From Stereocaulon alpinum (taxonomy: Eukaryota; Ascomycota; Lecanoromycetes; Lecanorales; Stereocaulaceae): DNA of 64,000 bases. Shown here in pieces: positions 45,730 through 57,000 of the stretch. Location: positions 1-64,000 of the forward strand of contig JAEUBA010000032.1 of assembly GCA_018257865.1 (NCBI GenBank), in the 5' to 3' direction. Within the stretch, counting starts at the first letter, position 1. Each line of letters begins with the position of its first letter. Under the pieces are notes generated by a model. It made no database searches, had not been told where the DNA came from, and saw only the letters and a list, made by a program, of their open reading frames with translations. Both the position numbers and the translations under genes were made by a program.

Positions 45730-46314
45730 TCAAAAGAACTTGATGCCCTCTGCTCCCTCAACCCCAAACACCTGCGCCTTTCCCCTCTTGACCAGGGTGC
45801 TCAGAGCTCGTTGGAACAACTCCTGATCCATTTCATGGAACTCCTCTCCTCTAGTCCCCTCCCCGTTAATAAGTTCATAGAACGTCAACACCACCCCCTT
45901 CTGTCCCGTCTCCTCCACCCACGCGGCAATAACATCCCCCCACTCCTCAGGCCTCCTCCAAAACACCCAACACGTATCATGCGTATCCTCTCTCGCCCTC
46001 CCACCATCTACCCTCCCCTTCGTATCAACCCACTCGACCCTCCTCCCTCCTTCATCCCTACTCATCCACTCCAACACACTCCTCGCATCTTGTAAACTCA
46101 GTCTCTTTTTCAGCTCTGTATTTTTGAAGAGAGGACTGTCGATGGTGGATGTTAGGGATAGCTTGTAGAGACGGTGGTGGCGGCAGTAGCGCTGGATTAG
46201 GCGGGACCATTTTCGGTATTGGGCTGTGAGGGTTGAGGTGTTGGGTTGGAGAGTGAAGAAGGGGGGGTAGGAGGCGTGGTAGGTTGGGAATTTGAAGGGG
46301 CTGGGTTGTGACAT
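45730..46314 (-). CDS. ESCRT-II subunit VPS25
   Basis: Single exon, 194 residues, normal for the family. Two winged-helix domains: residues about 10-95 with FKFPTYHASYPPFFTLQPN, QYRKWSRLIQRYCRHHRLY and the PPFF-type motif that contacts VPS22/VPS36, and about 110-194 ending in DQELFQRALSTLVKRGKAQVF and GIKFF. A charged loop (about 95-115) joins them. Two copies of VPS25 form the arms of the Y-shaped ESCRT-II complex on endosomes and recruit VPS20 for multivesicular-body sorting. The start at 46314 gives the full conserved N-terminus. The coding strand is strongly GA-rich in the 5' half, which makes a long shadow frame on the other strand. Confidence 0.92.
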   Translation of the reverse strand: MSQPSPFKFPTYHASYPPFFTLQPNTSTLTAQYRKWSRLIQRYCRHHRLYKLSLTSTIDSPLFKNTELKKRLSLQDARSVLEWMSRDEGGRRVEWVDTKGRVDGGRAREDTHDTCWVFWRRPEEWGDVIAAWVEETGQKGVVLTFYELINGEGTRGEEFHEMDQELFQRALSTLVKRGKAQVFGVEGAEGIKFF

Positions 46315-47312
46315 TTGCGAGGGGTGTTGGGATGCTTTTTTTTTGGAGGAAGCGTGGTGAGGAGGTGGTGGAACACATCGAGATGCTGTTGACTCGAAGG
46401 TCGGAGATGCCTTGTCGGTGAGGAGGCTAGGGCTAGGGTTAGGGCTTATATCGGCCTCGATGGCTTGCTTTCGATTATCCGGTCTTGCTTGCTCTTGTGA
46501 CGTCCCTTTCCCACAACCGCCTATTTGCTGCCAAGTGATGCTGAACGAGGCAGATATTGTCCATCTCGATCTCTGAGCAGTCGAGAACTGTCAGATTCCG
46601 GCGGGTTTATCTAGTGAGCAGTAAAAGCGGTACTTAGCAGGGCTCAGACCAAAAACTTCAACCTATCTTCAACCAGCCAAAGGTGTCCACGAGACGTGAT
46701 ATTTGATACCTACTCCCCAGGACCAGTTCTATGTACAGCTTAGGCATTGTCCGACTACCTATGATCAGCATTCCCTCCTTGTCACTCGGTTCAGAGACCT
46801 TCAGAGTTGACCGATTCCATGCAGTACTGCGCGATGGTCAGCTTGCAGGCTACCGATTGGAGTTTACGAGCTTGAACATTGCTCGAGGCCACGCATGGCA
46901 GACATGACACACTTTTCCTTTGCAAAGGCGATCAGGCTATCAAACCCTGTGAAAATAAAGTTTACATGTGTGAGAACGAACGTATTGACACGGGAAGAAA
47001 CCTGATGACCCTCCTCACCATTTTGTTTCTGGAAAAATTCTCCTGCTATAAAGATCCCTATCCACGTCTTGAATGGACATGTGACTGCAAATAAGTCTAT
47101 CGGTTTGCACGGATGACTACATGAATTGAGCCACGGTCGGTGAGTGTTGTTCAGTTGCTAAATGAGTCAATACAATTACTTCCGCCATGTCTTTGAACTT
47201 CAGTTGCACGCCATGAGAATGGTCCAACTTGCTTCGCACATGTCATGTTTCAGGCATACTTGTGCTAAGCGAAGCGCTGTATAACGCTGCATAATTTCCA
47301 ACGCTGCTTAAC
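46315..47312. other. Intergenic region upstream of VPS25
   Basis: No gene supported over about 1 kb. It holds the telomere-like motif at 46427-46447. A 71-codon plus-strand frame near 46879-47094 has no recognisable features. Confidence 0.5.
46427..46447 (+). promoter_or_regulatory. Telomere-like CTAGGG/TTAGGG motif
   Basis: Three consecutive degenerate repeats (CTAGGG, CTAGGG, TTAGGG, then CTT) about 113-133 bp upstream of the VPS25 start. In fungi such boxes can be promoter sites for Tbf1/Teb1-type proteins. It is far too short for a true telomere remnant. Confidence 0.35.
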
Positions 47313-48016
47313 TTAATAATAGAACCATTCGTCATCGCTATCATGCCCCTCCTCGCCCTCATCACCTGATTCGGGATGGTAATTCTCAATCCTCTGTCTC
47401 TGGCCACCTGATCCTCCCGACTGTGATTTCACTGGAATGCTATGCTGATACCCCACAGCCTTTTGATCTTTTTTCCACCACGGCGTCTTCCCACCGCCAT
47501 GTGCAACAGACACGCTATACCTGCTGCCATCAACATTCGCAGCCTCGGTATATCCACTTGGTCCAGCCTGCGCGAATGTTCCTCCTTTTATTACGCCCGC
47601 TCTAGCATTGCCAGAAGTGTAAGTGTGGATGCTTCTCGTCGAAACTTGGTTAGGACTGCTGGAGGAGGATGTTGAGTCGTGACCGCCGTATGCGATAGAC
47701 TTGCTCCATGCATCGCCATTGCGGCTCACAGCCGCAGCACGTCCGCCCCTTTCCGCGTAAGTGCCTGTACCGCCATTGAAGGCTCGTCCGACAGCGGCGC
47801 CGGAGGTCTTGGTCCCGTACCCCGAGACCTGGGAGGGGGTTGTCCCTTGGGTGATGTAGTCTGGAAGAGTCAGTGGTAAGAAAATTTGAGAATGTTAAGC
47901 TCCAGCGACAGCCAACCATATTGGTATCTCTCCTCTGGGGCTCTCTGCGTTGACAGCTGACCCTCTCTATATCCGTTGGAAGCCTGGCGTCCCTCTGGCA
48001 TGCGTGCGTGGTCCAT
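47313..48016 (-). CDS. Gly/Ser-rich hypothetical protein with acidic C-terminus
   Basis: Exons 48016-47917 and 47860-47313 with a 56 nt intron (GTTGGC...TTCCAG), giving 215 residues from the first in-frame ATG (MDHARMPEG). The frame stays open upstream for about 110 bp without an ATG, so a further 5' exon is possible. The protein is hydrophilic and low in complexity: DYITQGTTPSQVSGYG, AFNGGTGTYAERGGRAAAVSRNGDAW, a Ser run, then SVAHGGGKTPWWKKDQ and a C-terminal ESGDEGEEGHDSDDEWFYY tail. Repeats of the kind [SR]xNGxAxxxxxxYGG are suggested. No known domain, no signal peptide, no membrane segment. Confidence 0.6.
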
Positions 48017-48830
48017 ATTGAGCGTCGAATATGTCGACTGATGGCTATAGGGAGGCTTCGGTCCTTCCAACTGGGATGATGTAGGGGTTTCCGTCCTCTT
48101 CTCTGATTGTTCTTGACTTGGGAACTCTATCCGCTATTGGACCACCACTTGAAATCTGGACTGTCTAGGTCCCATAGCTCTGCAGAAGACACCCCACTGT
48201 TTTCCGAAAACGGCAGGAATCACTGCAGGAGCGCACCTGCTAGCCTGACTACGGTGAACTAGAACGGTGATATCACCTGCATATTGCTCAGACGTGGTTC
48301 CAGTAAATCCCTCTGATAAGAAATCAACTCCTCAGCCTGATTGGATGGGTGCGGTATTTTGGCCGATTTATTGAGGCTCTGCGCGAGATGATCTAACCGA
48401 AAGGATTCTAGTATCAGCGCTCCAACGGCATACTCGCTTCAGCTTGCATATTGGTGGGAGAGGGGTGAAGATAGCAACCTAGATCATAAGGTATATCATG
48501 CATTTTGACTGGCTACCAGATCTAGGTGTCCAATCATCTAGTGCGATAGGAGTCCTTGCCGACAACGTCTCTCATATGGATTTGGCTTGCTAGCTTGCAG
48601 CTCCACGTTCTAGATTCACAATGGTGGTTGTGTTGGCAAGGCACAGCTTCTGTGCCGTATTTTCCAAGTACCGTGGCGGGGCCATTAGTACTGCGGAAAC
48701 TCAGCTCGTCCCGCAGTCGAACATTTTTCTCCACACTGTTAGCACCAGTCACTCCCTAGGTAGTCAGTCACATTGTCGCTCTCAGGAAACCTCACACAAC
48801 AAAGCCCAAGCAACTCTCCATATTGGTAAC
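48017..48830. other. Intergenic region, no gene supported
   Basis: Short overlapping frames on both strands only (48534-48947). It probably contains the 5' end of the Gly/Ser-rich gene on the left. Confidence 0.4.
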
Positions 48831-48924
48831 ATGTCAGGCCTCGAAGTCGCCGGCGTTGTCCTTGCAGGGGTCAGTGCAGCAGCTGGCGTCAAGACGGCGT
48901 CCAGTCGCTCAAAGAGGAATGAGG
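48831..48924 (+). pseudogene. Possible first exon of a fungal gene (hydrophobic leader), no continuation found
   Basis: ATG at 48831 opens MSGLEVAGVVLAGVSAAAG followed by a basic stretch and ends at a donor-like AG/GTATCC. The hydrophobic, Ala/Val-rich start resembles N-termini of fungal SesA/HeLo-like or STAND proteins. No acceptor followed by a coherent plus-strand frame is visible, and from 48938 the opposite strand is open. Probably a gene remnant, or chance. Confidence 0.25.
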
Positions 48925-48937
48925 TATCCTCCTTCTC

Positions 48938-49635
48938 TCACTTGTGATGATCCAGTGTGTGTGCTAATTGTATTACGTTTCTTTCCTGATGACGGTATAT
49001 GAATCTCGCGATTATGCGTATGCGAAAGGGAAGGGTTGCGAAGCTTGCGCGAATCCAAACGGGGCGTATACATGTTCTAGCAATGGGACTGCAATGTCGG
49101 CGTGGTCTGGAAAGTATTCTTCGTCGCGCCGCTGATGGGGTAGAGGATTCTAAAGGGATTTGGACAGACGGGGTAATGGAAGGCGATAGTCCTGTTGGAA
49201 AGTTGATTTGATGGTGAAGGAGTTCACGTGTGACGATGGCAACGACGTTTCCGTACTGTATTGGAGTTCGCAAAGATGAATTGATGCCATTTTGAAAGTA
49301 AAATATATTGCTGTCTAGGGCGGTAGATGCCGCGAAGTGTACTGATTCGTCCATCTCCTTCATCCACTTCTCCCGCCGCTTACCAATTGTACTAACACCC
49401 TCCAACGACGTTGCAACATCAGCACGACCATCCACAAATTGATAACACTCCGCTCTCATCTCTTCCAACGTAGCACAGCGTTCATCTATTGTAAACGTCA
49501 CCATGATCTTTGCAATGCCAAATTCGCGCACGACCTCCTATGAGCTGGTCAGAGGCAGAAGTTGGAGAGCAGAGGAAACAGACAAGAATATGAGATCGAT
49601 CAAAAGTCCACCTGTGAAGTCAAGACTGCTTGCAT
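48938..49635 (-). CDS. Hypothetical protein, two exons
   Basis: Proposed exons 49635-49612 (MQAVLTSQ) and 49537-48938, with a 74 nt intron that ends CTGACCAGCTCATAG, giving 207 residues. The first half looks like real protein: EVVREFGIAKIMVTFTIDER, ATLEEMRAECYQFVDGRADVA, KRREKWMKEMDESVHFAAS, a mixed charged helical pattern. The last 60 residues are Arg-rich and Pro-rich and look out of frame or untranslated, so a further intron or decay in the 3' half is likely. No family recognised. If the first exon is wrong, the first ATG within exon 2 is at 49504. Confidence 0.4.
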
Positions 49636-50324
49636 ACATGTAATCTTGGGAAAGAGTGATAAGGCTGAAGACTTAGACCTAAATTAATGAGACTTTCAGA
49701 AATTCTAAGATGAACTCTAGCTGCTGTGGAGTAAAGTTCGTTGTGATAGCATGCTAAGTATGTCCACCCTAACCATCACTGAAGATACGAGACGCGTTAT
49801 CTTCCTGTCTACGTAGTCATCGCAAGGTACAGCTGCTGGAAGCGACAAATGGTCATCCATTCGCGTAACGATGATATGGCATTCTTAGAGCCGCGATTGG
49901 TTTGTTCCGAATATGCTGTGAATTTATTTGTGCTAGATGAACATGTTGGTTCCTTCGGATACTTCAAGGCAAGCATAGTTTGGTGTCTTGTCGGCCTGTG
50001 CCTGTTGGCAACCTTGTCCACGGCTGTTTAGTCCAGAACAGAGCCCGCAGATGTCGGGCTACTACAGAAAAGCACGAAACCACTACACCATTGTACCAGC
50101 GCCATTAGGAATCGAACCTAATACGATGTAGCATCAAACCGCAAACAACTACTACTGACGTTGATGTATCGACGCGAGCGTTATCGATAAGGCCTTGGCA
50201 CGTCGTTTCAGCAATCCCTCGAATCCTATGCTTCACTATTGCCTGTTGAACTCGTCGAACATTTAGCTGTCTTCATTTTTCCTAGTAGCACATTTGGAGC
50301 TCCTCGTACTAAGTACCCGCCAGT
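49636..50324. other. Intergenic region with tRNA-like boxes
   Basis: No protein gene supported. On the minus strand a T-arm-like TTAGG-TTCGATT-CCTAA lies near 50103-50120. It is followed, not preceded, by an A-box-like TGGTGTAGTGG near 50081-50091. No complete cloverleaf can be formed. Confidence 0.35.
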
Positions 50325-51685
50325 ATGACAGCCTCAAGCAAGCGTCAAAAGCGCGAAGAATACCGCAAAACGCATAAAGACTCCACTAACACCGAGCTGC
50401 CCAAGAAGAAATTCTATAGGCAGCGAGCCCATGCCAATCCATTCTCAGACCATCAATTGACATAGTACGCTCTTGTCACCTCCCACATAAATCATATTTG
50501 TCCACTGACAGCTGACCAGATGTGTCTAGCCCTGCCAGCCCGTCCCAAATGGACTGGTCACCCTACTATCCTGCCTTCGTGCACCCCAAAGCTCAGAATA
50601 CAGCTCTAGAAGGAAAAGTCACGCCCTTGACGAAGCCCGTCACCATAGCAGACATTGGCTGCGGCTTCGGCGGCCTCCTAGTCGCCCTCTCACCTCTACT
50701 CCCGGAAGAATTAATCCTAGGCCTCGAGATACGAACACAAGTCACCGAATACGTTCAAGATCGAATCTCTGCTCTCCGCTCCCAGAACCCATCCCCAGCC
50801 ATTGTCTCGCCGCAGAGAGCACCGAATCAACCGTCTCCCCTTTCCCCACCACACGGATCCAATTCCGTTGATACAAAACAATACCTAATATCGCCCAGCG
50901 ACGGGCACAACGAGCCCCAGCTCGCTGCTACTGAGGCGACTTTGAAACGTATCACGAATCTCGACAAGATAGAGTCAGGGCGTGACTTTGATGATGCCCT
51001 TGATTTCTGGTTTCTAGACCTCACGGATGCGCAGCTTCAGGAATTACAGGGAGTAGACGGTATAGAGAGTATCGAGGACGACATTATAGCTTCACCAGAC
51101 AACTCACCCTCCACTTGTGCCGCATTTAATGCTATTTCCTTTTTCGAACCGAATCTCGATATGGGGATGGGGACACACAACTCCTCTTCGCAAACCCAAG
51201 GAACCTATCAAAACATCTCCGTCCTGCGTGCCAACACGATGAAATTCCTACCGAACTTCTTCAGGCGCGGGCAATTGTCGACTATATTTCTATGCTTCCC
51301 GGATCCGCATTTCAAAGCGCGGAAACATAAAGCGCGGATCGTTTCATCTACATTATGTGCAGAGTATGCGTACGTGCTCAGGCCCGGTGGGTGTGTATAT
51401 ACGATCACGGATGTGGAGGAACTGGGGAAGTGGATGCGGGATCGGTTCGAGGCGTTTGGGAAATATGATGGTGGAGAAGGACTTTTTGAGAGAATTGAGA
51501 TTCCTGAGGAGGGCAGGGAAGGAGAATGGGAAGGGAGGAGCCGTGAGGAGGCGAGAGTAGGGATGTTGGTGAGGTGTATTAGAGAGGAAACTGAGGAGGG
51601 GAAAAAGGTTACGAGGAACGGAGGAAGGAAGTTCGTTAGTGTTTGGCGGAGGAGAGAGGATCCAGGATGGCCTGATAACGTGTAA
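50325..51685 (+). CDS. TRM8: tRNA (guanine-N7-)-methyltransferase catalytic subunit (Trm8)
   Basis: Exons 50325-50464 and 50530-51685 with a 65 nt intron, giving 431 residues. The acceptor CTAG at 50529 was chosen because it restores TYPASPSQMDW, the family's LxYPxSPxxMDW motif; the nearer CAG would create a stop. Seen: KKKFYRQRAHANPFSDHQL near the start, ADIGCGFGGLLVAL (S-adenosylmethionine motif I, about residues 83-96), LILGLEIR (motif II), and LCFPDPHFKARKHKARIV (about 300-317), the diagnostic PDP(H/W)xK block. Trm8 with Trm82 makes m7G46 in tRNA variable loops, mainly in the nucleus. Yeast Trm8 is 286 residues; most of the excess is a Ser/Pro/acidic insert between motifs II and the ANTMKF segment (about residues 130-285). 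The C-terminal part is Glu/Arg-rich. Confidence 0.93.
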
Positions 51686-52074
51686 GATGTGTCGCTAAGG
51701 TTGCGGTCAGCCATACACTTCATAACGCCCTTGTAGTATAAAGAGTTTCTCTATCCGAATCTATCTATACCGTCAATAAAGAACCGTCATAAGACGTAAA
51801 CATTTTTAAGTCAGGGATCCTAACTCCAATTAGAAGCCCCCGAAATTTTACCCTAATGACATTGGTTCATCCCCACATGCCTGAATAAAGATGATAAAGG
51901 AATCCGATAGCCGCCGTGAACGCCAGCCCATTATGAAGTACCCCTACACGAAGAATTAGGCTTCTATCACTGTTTTCCTCCTGATGGTGAACGGTTCGAA
52001 GAGCGCGGACCTGGGAGCTGGTGTGTTGAGGCAGGATGGGTAGGAGGTGATGGTTGCTAACGACTTGTGTTGGC
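51686..52074. other. Convergent 3' region between Trm8 and the transporter
   Basis: No gene seen. It should hold both 3' UTRs. Confidence 0.5.
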
Positions 52075-53380
52075 TCATTTTGGTTGCCTCATCATGATGT
52101 ATGAGTAGCTGTCAGAACGTCAGCCAAGGTTCGTACAATTATTAGTAAAGACAGGAGTATTTACGCAAAGATACTACAAAGCGCTAGCATGATTCCCAAC
52201 GCAGCTTTATCAGTAATGATCCTTCCCCCAGTAAAAGCCCCAATAAGCACAATCAAACACGTCTTCAAATGTCCCACAACCGTACTCTCGACCGCTCCAG
52301 CAGTGCCAATGATAAAGAATTGCGAAACGTTGATCATGGCGGCTAGGAAACCGCTCAGCAGTATCATCATCCATTTGTTCATCGGCGCTTGGTCTAAATT
52401 GCCGAATTTATCGGTCCAGGGGACTGCGTATAGGAGGACGATGGCGCCGAGGGGGGCTTGGTTGTAGAGGAGCTGGAAGCCGTTGACTTCGTATTTGCGC
52501 TGGTAGGTTCCTACCCAGACGGTGTAGATGCCGCTTATGCCAACGGAGCCGAGTGCGAGGAGGACGCTTAGGCCGCCGACTGCTTTGATTGGTTCGCCCG
52601 CTACTGGGGCGGGTTTTTGGTCGTAATAGGAGATGAGGGCGACGCCGAAGCACATGGGGATTAGCGAGTAGGCGGCTGCGCGGGGTATGTATTTCTTGTA
52701 GAAGAAGAAGTTTATGACGGCGACGCAGGGGGTTAGGAGGACTCGGGTGATTTGGTAGAAGGTGATTGTTGAGACTTGGAGGGAGAGGTTCATGCCGACT
52801 ATGTTTGCGGCCATGGCGATGGCGAGGGGTAGCATTTGGGGGACTCCGATCCGTTTGGGGTCGAACATGCCGAACATCGGCCGCGAGAGTATGTAGAGGG
52901 TTGCTCCTGTGACGACGAAGTGGAAGGCTGCGAAGGCGGCTTGGCATTGGCCGAAAGACTTGTCACTGAAAATTGCCTTGTTGCAGAAGACCTGGTGGAG
53001 AGTGATGGTTAGTATCGAGTCGTAGAGGGTACGCATTGAGCCTCGTGGAACCTATCTGAGCTTTGCGCTGCAATGGAAGGGCGGCTTACGATCAAGACTG
53101 TTGCGATGGTATTGATCGCCATCCAGAATAACATCTTCGCCCTCGCATATGGATCAGGCGCTATGTGGTCCTTTGTAATGGTCTTGGGTAGTAGACCCTC
53201 AGCAGCCTCCTTCTCCAGGTCAGCACTCCTCCTCCTCTCCTCCATCTCTGTATCCGACATATTGAGGAGTGTCCTCTCCGAACTCCCTGATTGGCTTCGT
53301 GGTCTTATCACTTCGAGGTTGTGTCCTTTTTCGCCGTTCATGAGTCGTATCTTCTCAGCTTCGTTGTTCAAATCATCCAT
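52075..53380 (-). CDS. Triose-phosphate/nucleotide-sugar transporter family membrane protein
   Basis: Three exons, 53380-53090, 52991-52165 and 52108-52075, giving 383 residues. Introns of 98 and 55 nt. The last exon adds only AYSYIMMRQPK to the tenth membrane helix; without it the protein would end inside that helix. Residues 1-75 are a hydrophilic, Ser/Glu-rich cytosolic tail, followed by about ten hydrophobic segments. Typical family sequence: VFCNKAIF at the end of helix 1, CQAAFAAFHFVVT, NLSLQVSTITFYQITRVLLTP (helix 4 with the Q-x-T/R-x-x-x-P pattern), KTCLIVLIGAF and SVGISGIYTVWVGTYQRKY. TPT/SLC35-type carriers exchange nucleotide sugars or sugar phosphates across Golgi or ER membranes; the substrate cannot be told from sequence. 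Start at 53380, since the frame closes upstream of it. Confidence 0.85.
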
Positions 53381-54013
53381 GTCGGGGACATGCGGTGCTT
53401 GGCGAAAGGACAAATACTATGCATGTGGTAATCTGCGTAAAATTGTAATTGAGGGAGATCGAGGTGCTTTAGCGGTAAGTTAAGATACGCGTCCCTGGGC
53501 TGACTTTTTTGGGGAGATCGGATTTCCGAGTTGGGGACCCGTTATTAATACTTTGCGGGACCAAACCCCTTAAGGCCCGCCCTAAAGCTGACCTAGGGAC
53601 GATCGAGTTCTGGTTGGAACTTGTTCCTGAAACGATACCGGCACAACCTGCCTGTAACAAAGCCTATTTATAGTCTGGCTTACAGAGATAACAGTTGACT
53701 GTTCGTACGTACTCCGTAGTCAACTTTGATGATGTACATCCTTACGTAGTCCGTTGTCAATAATCGTAGATAACAGACCGTGTTTTGAATTCATCCTTCT
53801 CTTCTCGTATCCCCTTGCAGCTCAGGGTCCTCCCGGAGGTAAACCCCCTTAAAGATTAGCGCCAAGTCCATAAGGCTGACCTCGTTCAAGTTTCGCGCTA
53901 GTGTTTTCCTGCCAAGACCAAAGCCTGCCGACATCGACAATGTTGGAGGTCACAAAAGCACTTGCAGCAACTACAACCATGCGGCGAAGACGCCTACTAG
54001 CCAGCCCAGGATT
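53381..54013. promoter_or_regulatory. Divergent promoter region of the transporter and the PX protein
   Basis: 633 bp with no gene. It contains a CT-rich stretch near 53790-53815. No specific binding site can be named. Confidence 0.4.
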
Positions 54014-57000
54014 ATGGCCCTGAGAGTGCGCGATGTCTTCATAGCATCATTCATAGCATTTGTCGCTTGGGGGTTCATCGTCAGCTGGGCTCCTGTGCTG
54101 CGCTTTCTTGGATACGCCTTTGTTGCCGGAGCCTCGATCGTCCTACTTGCCCTTGTAGGCCTGGTGCTGCTCAGCTCGAGGAAGAAGCAAGATGTCGAAC
54201 AGCTGGCTAGGCAAAGGTCAAGAAATGCAGCATTCGTTTCACCGCAAACATGGCAGGAGGAGACCGCGTGGCTTTCGAACAACGCTACCTACAGAAAGGC
54301 GCCCCTCTACCCTCCATCCTTTGTGATATCGGATAGTATCGACGGCTTGCTTGACTGGATCCTTCGCGACTACGTGACCTCCTGGTACAGCAAGATCTCA
54401 CCGAGTCCAAAACTTGTCAATGAGATCGATCGTTTTGTAAGAACCTCGCTAGTCAATATAAGGGATAGAATATTCGGGGAGGATATAGTTGAGATTGCAG
54501 TCTCACGCATTGTGCCTCTGGTTACAGCACATTTGAGGGACTTCTATGAGGCGGAGAGGGCGGTTAGAGGAAAGAATCTCAATCGCAATGTCACGGAATC
54601 AAGTGAACTGGATCTGGCAATTGCTGGAAAATACCGCGAGGGAAAGCTACATGTAGCGGCATCATTGGCGTATGCTGACCTGAAACTCATACAACAAGAC
54701 TACCTGCGGAGGATCGTCGTAAGATTATTACCCGAAGTCTTGCCTGAGAGCATAATCAAAAGCAGGGCCGTATCTGTTCTCGTCAAAGAGATCGTATCCT
54801 GCGCCGTGTTGGCACCATTAATGCAAATGCTATCGGATCCAGATACATGGAATCAGCTAATGGAAGCCTATGGCCATACGATGCTTCAAGACCGCAAAAC
54901 TGTCCGCAAACTCCGCGCTGCACTTGATGAACATGCTTCGCCAGCACCCAAAGCTCCGAGGGCTCATACTTTTCCTAGACTATCTTCGAGTGACGATGAG
55001 CGGAAGTTTGAGCGCTTTATCAGAGCGATTCGACAATGCAACAATCTCTCTGAAGCTAGAAGGTTCCGAAGTGAAATTGCTAGCCAGCTTAAGCGAGAGT
55101 CTATGGTGGTAGGACAAGATCAAATCTACCTTCGTCGTCTAGAGACTGGCAAGCACTTACTTGATCAGAGAGTTGGCAAACTTTCTGCCGTCGGAGGCAC
55201 GTCTGGCGCTCGGATGACTCAGCCTGATTACAGGAACGGCAACCATACATCAAGATTGCTGAACGCAACCATCACTGAGGTTCTCCATGATGCTACTGGC
55301 CTTTCCTATTTCATGGAGTACATGGATCGCCAGAGACTTATGACCTATGTACAATTCTGGATAGTCGTCGATGGGTTCCGAAATCCTTTGGAGGACGACA
55401 TACAAACGGAGGATCCGTTCTCTGGGACGCAGACGCAATGGACCGAGTCAGATCGAATGGACATCGCTCAGATAAGTGAGGCATACTTGTCGAAGCCGGA
55501 GCTCAAGGTTCCCGAAGAATCAAAGGAAGCTGTTCGCGCCTTTCTGAAAGCAGGGTCAGGAGCCACTATGGCACAATACCTCAGAGCTCGCACAGTTGTA
55601 CTGAAAGCCCAATCGGGCGTATTGCAGGAGATGGACGAAGTCCACTTCCCTAGTTTCAAGAAATCCGACCTCTTTTATAAGTACCTCACGTCTGAGGATG
55701 CCTCGGCGAGAGTACCTATCCGCCCCCCGATTAAAACACTGAAACAGCCTTCGGTAGCATCGATTCCGGAGTCTCCAAGTCGACCAAGCCCCATATCCCT
55801 TGTGGGTTCTCGAGTCAACAACGCAAGTAGTTCGGATCTTCGAAGAAATGCTACATCGACTAGCGATCTAAAGTCGACCGTAAAGGCCACTGACGATACT
55901 CAGTCTGCACCAACGGGACGCTCGTTAGACATCGATACTTCTGGTCCTCTATTCGATGATGATATTGACGATGAGCGGATGGCTCGATCAACTCGTAGTC
56001 TGGATAATGACTCTATGAACGGTGACCATGGGTCAGGAGATCAGGACCAAGTAGTCGAAGCCATGGAAGCAGCTCTCAACAACATCATGACTGAAAACCC
56101 TAAAGAGGACGATCCGAGGGATACAATCTTCGACTCAGCAGAACCAAGCTTCTTATCTTCAAATCTTGTGGACTCTCCGCGCAGCTCAGGAGAGTTCAAG
56201 AGATCAGATACTGCTCTTAGCGAGAAAATCCGAGAGAAGCCAAATCTAGCCTCTTTGGGACTGGTGACCACCTCATCACGAATTGGTGTTTTCTCAGACA
56301 ACGACTTATTTGGCGATGAAGAGAAATTCCTAGAGGACGAAAAAACCGATCCAGAGCTCTCTGCGGACGAAAGACCGGTAGACGAGGAAATCCATCAGGC
56401 TGCACCGGGCGACTTAGGATTGGCAGAGGCCATCTCAGCACTCACTGTTGACATTGAAAGACTTGCGGCTCAAGATTCCGTCGTTGACACCTTGACAAGA
56501 AAAGCAGAGCTCACGAATAATGTTGCTGAATTGCGTATCCTAGGCAAATCGAAATCGAGCTTGCAACGAGAGATACGCAGGAAAGAACTGCAAAGGCAAC
56601 AGTACATCGTCCAAGAGAGTGACAACAGTCTTTACGGGCGTGCAAATGTCAGAATCAAGTCAATCATGGTCGGAAAGGAGGACGACGGGCAGGAGTTCGC
56701 GCTCTACGTCATTGAGGTTCAACGCAAGGCCGGGGAGAACATGTCTGCCGCATCATGGGCTGTTGCCCGTAGGTACAGTGAGTTCCATGACCTCCATCAG
56801 CGTCTTCGAAATATCTATCCGGCAGTACGGAACCTTGAATTCCCAAGACGCCGCCTAGTCATGAAGCTCCAGCGCGATTTTCTCCACAAACGCCGCATAG
56901 CTCTTGAAAGATACCTCCGCGAACTCCTCCAGCTCCCAGCTGTTTGCCGTAGTCGAGACCTCCGTGCCTTCCTCTCGCAATCAGCTATCATTTCCACCAC

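Noticed and set aside
46427..46447. Interstitial telomere tract
   Set aside because: Only three imperfect hexamers; more likely a promoter motif or chance.
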